This document shows positions 50,668 to 55,905 of a stretch of 55,905 nucleotides of DNA, one piece after another. Where the stretch lies: the NCBI GenBank assembly GCA_947073765.1, contig CAMTMZ010000013.1, positions 1-55,905 on the forward strand, given 5' to 3'. The translations under genes were made by a program, and so were the position numbers. Each line of letters starts with the position of its first letter. Within the stretch, counting starts at the first letter, position 1. The notes under the pieces were generated by a model. That model was not told where the DNA came from. It made no database searches and worked only from the letters and a program-made list of their open reading frames with translations. Source of the stretch: an uncultured Bacillota bacterium. Lineage in GTDB: Bacteria; Bacillota; Clostridia; Oscillospirales; Oscillospiraceae.

Positions 50668-51419
50668 AGAGACTGTGGAAGAAGCTGGAAGAACGGCTGG
50701 AGAGGATCGGCCGGGGCAGACGCTTAGCGTTCAACCTGGTATTCACCGCGCTTTTTCTCTGCCTGGCATGGGTGCGGCTGGGCTGTCCCCTGCCCACGGC
50801 GGAAATGGAGTTTCGCCGTCTGGAGCGGACCCATCTGCTGCCCCGGAGTGAGGTTGTGTTTTCCAATGGGGGAAAGAGTAAGGATGGACTGCAAGTGTCC
50901 GGAGAGGACGGGTCCGTGTTTGCTCTTGACGGGACAGAGCTGCACCTGCGGGGACGGTGGGTGGTGGGCATGAGGGGGGACCGGGCGGTGGTGGCGCTCC
51001 TGCACCGGAACAGAAATAACCAGTATATCCGCAGCTGCCCTCTGGATTCCGGTCCTTCCCTGGTGCCCCTCCTGGGGCATGGCGAGTATCTGGATCACAG
51101 CGGCTACTGGGTCACCCACGGGCCGGGGGAGACGCCGGAGGGTGACCCTGCCTATGTCTACCACTACCACAATTTCGCGCCCTTTCTTTTGGTGAATGTT
51201 CCGGAAGGAATATCCGGCGCGGAAATAACCGTCCGGCTGGAGGGAGGGGAGCACTCCGGCGGCGGCTGGCAATTGGCAGACGATGTGTGGCTGTTAGGGA
51301 TCGAGCTGGAGAGGCGGCTTGGCGATGAACCAGTCGATGAGACGGCTTACACCCTGCGGTTGTACCGGGCAGACCGCTCTCTGCTGCTGGAGAAAAGCGG
51401 AACGCTGGGGGAGGGCTGA
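50664..51419 (+). CDS. Single-pass membrane protein of unknown function
   Basis: A 251-residue protein with a basic cytoplasmic start (VKRLWKKLEERLERIGRGRR), one membrane segment (about residues 22-38) and an extracytoplasmic part of about 210 residues, apparently beta-rich, without recognised motifs. It shares its general build with the preceding gene product, and the two could form a complex. GTG 50664 is inside the preceding stop overlap, preceded by AGAGGGTGG. The longer frame up to 50472 lies inside the upstream gene and is rejected. Confidence 0.7.
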   Translation: MKRLWKKLEERLERIGRGRRLAFNLVFTALFLCLAWVRLGCPLPTAEMEFRRLERTHLLPRSEVVFSNGGKSKDGLQVSGEDGSVFALDGTELHLRGRWVVGMRGDRAVVALLHRNRNNQYIRSCPLDSGPSLVPLLGHGEYLDHSGYWVTHGPGETPEGDPAYVYHYHNFAPFLLVNVPEGISGAEITVRLEGGEHSGGGWQLADDVWLLGIELERRLGDEPVDETAYTLRLYRADRSLLLEKSGTLGEG

Positions 51420-51497
51420 AAATGGCCTCCCCGCAAAACGCACAAAGAAGACCCGATGGAATCACGAAAATATGCCAAAAATTTTTCAAAAACCCCC

Positions 51498-51526
51498 TTG
51501 ACACACACGGGTGAGTGTTGTATGAT
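51498..51526 (+). promoter_or_regulatory. S10 operon promoter
   Basis: TTGACA (51498-51503), 17 bp, TATGAT (51521-51526). A transcript starting about 51533 would have a 5' leader of roughly 265 nt before rpsJ. Confidence 0.75.
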
Positions 51527-51532
51527 AACGGG

Positions 51533-51690
51533 GCGTCTGAAAAGACACAGTCTGCGATGATGTGGGAGATTGCTCAGAAATGAGGTAACTTCCGCGGAGT
51601 ATGTCCGACTATCGGGCGGCTGAGCGAGCTCGTACACGGCGTATATCGCCGGGTACGGCAAAAACCGGCCTGTCTATGTGCCGGTTTTTT
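51533..51690 (+). ncRNA. Candidate S10 leader RNA with internal terminator
   Basis: The transcript from the S10 promoter passes a hairpin near 51632-51657 (GTAC/GTAC flanks with GGCG-TATAT-CGCC). It then meets an intrinsic-terminator-like hairpin: AAAACCGGC (51661-51669), a ten-base loop and GCCGGTTTT (51680-51688) merging into six T residues. No open reading frame of note lies between promoter and hairpin, so this looks like an attenuator leader for the ribosomal operon. The controlling ligand or protein (for example L4) is not deducible from sequence. Confidence 0.55.
51661..51690 (+). terminator. Attenuator-like terminator in S10 leader
   Basis: A 9-bp stem with a run of six T, about 110 bases before rpsJ and within the operon's own leader. 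Confidence 0.7.
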
Positions 51691-51798
51691 CGTGGCCTGG
51701 AGTGATACGCACGAAAGCGTGGAACAAAGATCGCTCACCGACGAAGGAGGAGCAAGACCCATTACTCAACTTCGTAATTTAAGGAGGAAACAATCAAC

Positions 51799-52113
51799 AT
51801 GGCAGCTCAGAAAGAAATGATCCGCATCCGGCTGAAGGCCTATGACCACCAGCTCATCGACCAGAGCGCCGAGAAGATCGTGGAGACCGCCAAGCGCACC
51901 GGCGCCAACGTCTCCGGTCCCATCCCCCTGCCCACCAAGAAAGAGGTGGTCACGATTCTGCGGGCTGTTCACAAGTATAAGGACAGCCGGGAGCAGTTCG
52001 AGCGCCGCATCCACAAGCGCCTCATCGATGTCATCAAGCCCTCTCCCAAGACTGTGGAGGCCCTGATGAGCCTGGAACTGCCCGCGGGCGTCGAGATTGA
52101 GATCAAGCTGTAA
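51799..52113 (+). CDS. rpsJ: 30S ribosomal protein S10
   Basis: A 104-residue ribosomal protein of the 30S head that, as NusE, also joins transcription antitermination complexes. [28 protein letters not shown] and [10 protein letters not shown] are diagnostic. AAGGAGGAAAC lies upstream of ATG 51799. First gene of the S10 operon. A 131-base structured gap follows before rplC, longer than any later gap in the operon. Confidence 0.98.
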   Translation: MAAQKEMIRIRLKAYDHQLIDQSAEKIVETAKRTGANVSGPIPLPTKKEVVTILRAVHKYKDSREQFERRIHKRLIDVIKPSPKTVEALMSLELPAGVEIEIKL

Positions 52114-52244
52114 TCCCTGCGCTGAATTTGTGTACCCACGGCCTGTCGTCCAATTAGAGACAGGCGGGTCAAGTTGGCCGAGCAATGACAGTCCAATGGT
52201 CACCTCGCCCAACCAATAACCTTTAATTAGGAGGAAAAATCCCA
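52114..52244 (+). promoter_or_regulatory. Structured rpsJ-rplC intercistronic RNA
   Basis: Two hairpins are visible. The first is CCTGTC (52142-52147) with GACAGG (52159-52164). The second is nested: GTTGGCCGAG (52173-52182) pairs with CTCGCCCAAC (52204-52213) with one mismatch, and inside it TGAC (52186-52189) pairs with GTCA (52199-52202). No T run follows, so it is not a terminator. It may be a translational control or processing element. Confidence 0.5.
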
Positions 52245-52973
52245 ATGGAGAAAGCGATCATCGGCAAAAAGATCGGCATGACCCAGATCTTCGATGAAGC
52301 CGGCCGGGTGGTGCCCGTCACCCTGATTCAGGCCGGCCCCTGCACCGTGGTGCAGAAGAAGACCGCCGAGAAGGATGGCTATGAGGCCATCCAGCTGGGT
52401 TATCAGGAAATTCCCGAGCGCAAGCTCACCAAGCCTGAGATCGGCCACCAGAAGAAGGCCGGCCTCACCGAGTACAAAAAGGTGCTCAAGGAGTTCGCCC
52501 TGAAGGACTGCTCCAAGTATGAGGTGGGAGATGTGCTCACCGCCAACGTGTTCGCCGCCGGCGACTTTGTGGACGTGACCGGTACCAGCAAGGGCCATGG
52601 CTTCCAGGGTGTTGTCAAGCGCCACGGCGCGGCCGTCAAGCGCAATACCCACGGCGGCGGCCCCGTTCACCGCCACCAGGGATCCCTGGGCCCTGGCACC
52701 ACGCCCGGCCACATTGCCAAGGGGCGCGACGGCGCCGGCCAGATGGGCAATGTGCAGGTCACCGTTCAGAACCTGGATGTGGTCCAGGTGGACGAGGAGC
52801 TGGGCCTCATCGCTGTCCGGGGCGCCATTCCCGGGCCTAAGGGCGGCGTTGTCTATGTGAAGAACACCGTCAAGACTCTGATCGTGAAGCAGGCCACCGA
52901 GGGCGGCCGCGTCAACCCGCAGAAGGCTTCCGCCCGCGTCAACCCGCAGAAGGCTTCCGCCCGCAACAAGTAA
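52245..52973 (+). CDS. rplC: 50S ribosomal protein L3
   Basis: A 242-residue 23S rRNA-binding protein that starts 50S assembly. IGKKIGMTQIFDEAGRVVPVTLI and the Q-loop region SKGHGFQGVVKRHG with THGGGPVHRHQGSLG are typical. It is longer than the usual ~210 residues because of a basic C-terminal tail that includes two identical nine-residue copies (VNPQKASAR). TTAGGAGGAAAAA lies upstream of ATG 52245. Confidence 0.98.
   Translation: MEKAIIGKKIGMTQIFDEAGRVVPVTLIQAGPCTVVQKKTAEKDGYEAIQLGYQEIPERKLTKPEIGHQKKAGLTEYKKVLKEFALKDCSKYEVGDVLTANVFAAGDFVDVTGTSKGHGFQGVVKRHGAAVKRNTHGGGPVHRHQGSLGPGTTPGHIAKGRDGAGQMGNVQVTVQNLDVVQVDEELGLIAVRGAIPGPKGGVVYVKNTVKTLIVKQATEGGRVNPQKASARVNPQKASARNK
52911..52964 (+). repeat. 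Exact 27-bp tandem duplication in rplC tail
   Basis: Bases 52911-52937 and 52938-52964 are identical and encode nine residues (VNPQKASAR) twice, in frame. Confidence 0.9.
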
Positions 52974-52992
52974 GGAAAGGAGAGATTGAGTC

Positions 52993-53613
52993 ATGCCTAA
53001 AGCGAACCTTTATGATATGGCCGGCAAGCAGATCGGCGAGATCGAGCTCTCCGAGGCCATCTTCGGTGTGGAGCCCAACCAGGCCGTGGTCCATGAGGCG
53101 GTTAAGAACCACCTGGGCAACTGCCGTCAGGGCACCCAGAGCGCTCTGACCCGGGCTGAGGTGTCCGGCGGCGGCAAGAAGCCCTGGCGCCAGAAGGGCA
53201 CCGGGCACGCCCGTCAGGGCTCTACCCGGGCCCCCCAGTGGACCCACGGCGGCATCGTGTTCGCCCCCAAGCCCCGCAGCTACCGCACCAGCCTGAACCG
53301 GAAAACCCGCCGGCTGGCCCTGAAGTCCGCCCTGTCCGCCAAGGCCGCCTCCGGCAGCATCTTGGTGGTAGACGGCCTGAAGCTGGACGAGGTGAAGACC
53401 AAGGCCATGCAGAGCTTCCTCAACAGTCTGGAGGTGGGCAAGAGCGTGGTCATTACCCCCGAGGTGGACCGGAATGTGGTGCTCTCCGCCCGGAACATCC
53501 CCGGTGTGGTTACCACCACTGCCAAGGTCCTCAGCGTCTATGACATCGTTAACGCCAAGCAGCTGGTTATTGACAAGGCTGCCCTGGCTATCATCGAGGA
53601 GGTGTATGCGTAA
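52993..53613 (+). CDS. rplD: 50S ribosomal protein L4
   Basis: A 206-residue ribosomal protein lining the exit tunnel; in E. coli it also represses the S10 operon by acting on the leader. The extended loop [25 protein letters not shown] is intact (about residues 57-81). AAAGGAGAG precedes ATG 52993. The stop overlaps the rplW start by one base (TAATG). Confidence 0.98.
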   Translation: MPKANLYDMAGKQIGEIELSEAIFGVEPNQAVVHEAVKNHLGNCRQGTQSALTRAEVSGGGKKPWRQKGTGHARQGSTRAPQWTHGGIVFAPKPRSYRTSLNRKTRRLALKSALSAKAASGSILVVDGLKLDEVKTKAMQSFLNSLEVGKSVVITPEVDRNVVLSARNIPGVVTTTAKVLSVYDIVNAKQLVIDKAALAIIEEVYA

Positions 53614-53912
53614 TGGCCGCCACTGCCTATGATATCATCAAGCGCCCCATCATCACTGAGCAGTCTATGGAGCAGACCGAGATGAAGCGCTACACCTTTG
53701 AGGTCGCTAAGACCGCCAACAAGATTGAGATCGCCAAGGCGATCGAGGAGATCTTCGGCGTGAAGGTGGCCAAGGTGAACACCCTGAACATGCAGGGGAA
53801 GGAGAAGCGGATGGGCGCCCGTCCCGCCGGCCGCCGGCCCAGCTGGAAAAAGGCTATGGTCACCCTGACCGCCGACTCCAAGTCCATCGAGTTCTTCGAG
53901 GGTATGGTGTAA
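53613..53912 (+). CDS. rplW: 50S ribosomal protein L23
   Basis: A 99-residue protein at the peptide exit, the docking site for trigger factor and [17 protein letters not shown] and the loop [23 protein letters not shown] are typical. Translationally coupled to rplD through a one-base overlap. Confidence 0.98.
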   Translation: MAATAYDIIKRPIITEQSMEQTEMKRYTFEVAKTANKIEIAKAIEEIFGVKVAKVNTLNMQGKEKRMGARPAGRRPSWKKAMVTLTADSKSIEFFEGMV

Positions 53913-53926
53913 GGAGGAATTGAGAA

Positions 53927-54760
53927 ATGGCTATTAAGACTTATAAGCCCACAACCCCCTCCCGCCGTCACATGACTGTGTCTGCCTTCGAGGGGATCGA
54001 CAAGAAGGCCAAGCCTGAGCGCGCCCTCACCGAGGTGCTCAAGAAGCACGCGGGCCGCAACAGCTACGGCCGCATTACCGTGCGCCATCACGGCGGCGGC
54101 AATAAGCAGAAGTACCGCATTATCGACTTTAAGCGGGACAAGGAGGGCAAGGCCACGGTGGTCAACCTCCAGTATGACCCCAATCGCTCCGCCAACATTG
54201 CCCTCATCCAGTATGAGGACGGCGAAAAGCGCTATATTCTGGCCCCCAACGGCCTGAAGGCCGGCCACGTGATCATGACCGGAACCGGCGCCGACATTCT
54301 GCCCGGCAACTGCCTGCCCATCGCCAACATCCCCGTGGGCGAGACCATCCACTGCATCGAGCTTTACCCCGGCAAGGGCGCCCAGCTGGTGCGCTCCGCC
54401 GGCACCGCCGCTCAGCTGATGGCCAAGGAGAACGGCATGGCTCAGATCCGCCTCCCCTCCGGCGAGGTGCGCCTGGTCCGGGAGAACTGCAAGGCCACCA
54501 TCGGCCAGGTGGGCAACACCGACTGGGCCAACATCCAGATCGGCAAGGCCGGCCGCAAGCGCCACATGGGCTGGCGGCCCACCGTCCGCGGCTCCGTGAT
54601 GAACCCCTGCGACCACCCCCACGGCGGCGGCGAGGGCAAGAGCCCTGTGGGCCGTCCCGGCCCTGTTACCCCCTGGGGCAAGCCGGCCCTGGGCTACAAG
54701 ACCCGCAAGACTAAGAACCGCACCGATAAGTTTATCGTCAAGCGCCGCGGCAGCAAATAA
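53927..54760 (+). CDS. rplB: 50S ribosomal protein L2
   Basis: A 277-residue protein needed for peptidyl transferase activity and subunit joining. [42 protein letters not shown] and the C-terminal [27 protein letters not shown], containing the conserved His, are all present. AAGGAGGAA lies upstream of ATG 53927. Confidence 0.99.
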   Translation: MAIKTYKPTTPSRRHMTVSAFEGIDKKAKPERALTEVLKKHAGRNSYGRITVRHHGGGNKQKYRIIDFKRDKEGKATVVNLQYDPNRSANIALIQYEDGEKRYILAPNGLKAGHVIMTGTGADILPGNCLPIANIPVGETIHCIELYPGKGAQLVRSAGTAAQLMAKENGMAQIRLPSGEVRLVRENCKATIGQVGNTDWANIQIGKAGRKRHMGWRPTVRGSVMNPCDHPHGGGEGKSPVGRPGPVTPWGKPALGYKTRKTKNRTDKFIVKRRGSK

Positions 54761-54776
54761 GGAGGGAGTGTAAAAG

Positions 54777-55049
54777 ATGAGCAGAAGTGTTAAAAAAGGC
54801 CCCTTTTGCGCCCCTGAGCTGCTGAAACGGGTCGATGAGCTGAACAAGAAGAATGAGAAGAAGGTTCTGAAGACATGGAGCCGCGCCTCCACCATCTTCC
54901 CCTCCTTCGTGGGTCACACCTTTGCTGTGCACGATGGCCGCAAGCATGTGCCCGTCTATGTCACCGAAGACATGGTGGGCCACAAGCTGGGCGAGTTTGT
55001 GCCCACCCGCACCTTCCGGGGTCACGCGGGCAGCAAGACCGGTAAGTAA
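54777..55049 (+). CDS. rpsS: 30S ribosomal protein S19
   Basis: A 90-residue head protein that contacts S13 and the tRNA region. [18 protein letters not shown] and [40 protein letters not shown] are diagnostic. Separated from rplB by 16 bases containing AAGGAGGGAG. Confidence 0.98.
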   Translation: MSRSVKKGPFCAPELLKRVDELNKKNEKKVLKTWSRASTIFPSFVGHTFAVHDGRKHVPVYVTEDMVGHKLGEFVPTRTFRGHAGSKTGK

Positions 55050-55063
55050 GGAGGAGAGACGAG

Positions 55064-55396
55064 ATGGAAGCAAAAGCGAATCTGAAATATCTGCGGATCT
55101 CTCCCCGTAAGGTGAAGATCGTCCTGGACCTGATCCGGGGCAAGGACGTGGCCACTGCCACCGCCATCCTGATGCAGACCCCCAAGGCCGCCTCTGAGCC
55201 CGTGCTCAAGCTGCTGAAGAGCGCCGCCGCCAACGCGGAGAACAACCACCAGATGGACCCTGAGAAGCTGTACGTGTCCGCCTGCTGCGCCAACCCCGGC
55301 CCCATCATCAAGCGTATTATGCCCCGGGCCCAGGGCCGCGCCTATCGGATCAACAAGCGTACCTCTCACGTCACCATCGCCGTGAGCGAGCGCTAA
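55064..55396 (+). CDS. rplV: 50S ribosomal protein L22
   Basis: A 110-residue protein whose long beta-hairpin reaches into the exit tunnel, a site of macrolide resistance mutations. [20 protein letters not shown] and the hairpin region [28 protein letters not shown] are clear. AAGGAGGAGA precedes ATG 55064. Confidence 0.98.
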   Translation: MEAKANLKYLRISPRKVKIVLDLIRGKDVATATAILMQTPKAASEPVLKLLKSAAANAENNHQMDPEKLYVSACCANPGPIIKRIMPRAQGRAYRINKRTSHVTIAVSER

Positions 55397-55411
55397 GGGA
55401 GGAGGAACGAT

Positions 55412-55905
55412 ATGGGACAGAAAGTTAATCCCCACGGCCTGCGCGTGGGCGTCATCAAGGATTGGGACTCCCGCTGGTATGCCCGCAACGAGAAGGTGGG
55501 CGACCTGCTGGTGGAGGACAAGAAGATCCGCGACTACCTGAAGAAGACCCTCTACGGCGCCGGTATCCCCAAGATCGAGATCGAGCGGGACAACGCCAAG
55601 GTCCGCATCTACCTGCACTGCGCCCGTCCCGGCGTGGTCATCGGCAAGGGCGGCGAGGACATCAAGAAGATTGAAGCCAAGCTGGTGAAACTCACCGGCA
55701 AGGCTGTGGACCTGAAGATCGTGGAGGTCCGGGACGTGGACACCAACGCCCAGCTGGTGGCGGAGAACATCGCCCAGCAGCTGGAGAAGCGCATCGGCTT
55801 CCGCCGGGCCATGAAGAACGCCATGGGCCGGGCCATGCGGGCCGGCGCCAAGGGCATCAAGACCTCCTGCTCCGGCCGCCTGGGCGGCGCTGAGATCGCC
55901 CGCAC
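55412..55905 (+). CDS. rpsC: 30S ribosomal protein S3, 3' end missing
   Basis: The first about 164 residues of S3, cut by the window edge. [22 protein letters not shown] is the universal start. The KH domain holds the GXXG loop in [17 protein letters not shown] (about residues 71-87), and the C-terminal domain begins with [35 protein letters not shown] lies upstream of ATG 55412. The operon presumably continues with rplP and rpmC beyond the window. Confidence 0.97.
   Translation, partial: MGQKVNPHGLRVGVIKDWDSRWYARNEKVGDLLVEDKKIRDYLKKTLYGAGIPKIEIERDNAKVRIYLHCARPGVVIGKGGEDIKKIEAKLVKLTGKAVDLKIVEVRDVDTNAQLVAENIAQQLEKRIGFRRAMKNAMGRAMRAGAKGIKTSCSGRLGGAEIAR

Larger units (their letters stand above)
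51420..51798 (+). other. 379-bp gap: S10 operon promoter and leader
   Basis: No gene is seen. The first 78 bases hold nothing notable. From 51498 come the promoter and a structured leader RNA, described separately, running to the rpsJ ribosome-binding site (AAGGAGGAAAC). Confidence 0.7.

Overview
The window is GC-rich, densely coding chromosomal DNA from a low-oxygen Firmicute. I infer the Oscillospiraceae/Flavonifractor-Lawsonibacter-like Clostridia. The grounds are AGGAGG ribosome-binding sites throughout, an archaeal-type ProS, iron-sulfur serine dehydratase SdaAA/SdaAB, a C_GCAxxG_C_C protein, SLH-domain surface proteins and KtrAB. No rRNA or tRNA gene, CRISPR array, insertion sequence or prophage block was seen. 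The taxonomic call rests on protein resemblance only.

Layout. 1-2.9 kb is a surface/accessory region: the 3' end of an Ig-like repeat protein, an orphan tail-fibre-like protein, a DtxR/MntR-family regulator and a secreted repeat protein. 3-16 kb is mostly housekeeping: proS, niaR, hemW, the murA-walJ-rlmH group, a radical SAM gene with mutY, recG with a C_GCAxxG_C_C protein, a 2-hydroxyacid dehydrogenase, and asnS with an HhH protein. 17.1-21.7 kb is a three-gene phosphorelay: hybrid histidine kinase, response regulator with HD-GYP, and Hpt protein. 21.8-23.8 kb is ktrB-ktrA. 23.8-26.7 kb (minus) is aspartate aminotransferase-sdaAB-sdaAA. 26.8-33.2 kb is a mannitol cluster: mtlA (EIICBA), ptsI, ptsH and a DeoR-type regulator on the minus strand, with mtlD divergent on the plus strand. 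33.4-38.9 kb is a MacA/MacB-like exporter operon that ends in an SLH protein. 38.9-42 kb holds a membrane-bound XRE regulator and an SLH-anchored putative glycoside hydrolase. 42.2-44.2 kb is a GntR-ABC-permease operon. 44.2-49.4 kb runs glf, a GT2 glycosyltransferase, an unknown membrane protein and a Sel1-repeat protein. 49.4-51.4 kb is a PadR-controlled three-gene module. From 51.5 kb the S10 ribosomal protein operon begins (rpsJ-rplC-rplD-rplW-rplB-rpsS-rplV-rpsC, the last cut by the window edge).

Regulation is unusually readable. Many promoters have -35/-10 boxes exactly 17 bp apart, and several regulators sit next to inverted repeats that overlap or flank their own promoters. The clearest case is the PadR operon, where a perfect 8-3-8 inverted repeat fills the spacer of a consensus promoter. 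The S10 operon has a roughly 260-nt leader containing an intrinsic-terminator-like hairpin well before rpsJ, and a second structured 130-nt gap between rpsJ and rplC. Both are candidate cis-regulatory RNAs. No wholly new system is proven here. The best leads are the S10 leader RNAs, the metal regulator with a mixed MntR/DtxR metal site, the SLH-linked exporter operon, and the unknown membrane protein downstream of glf.
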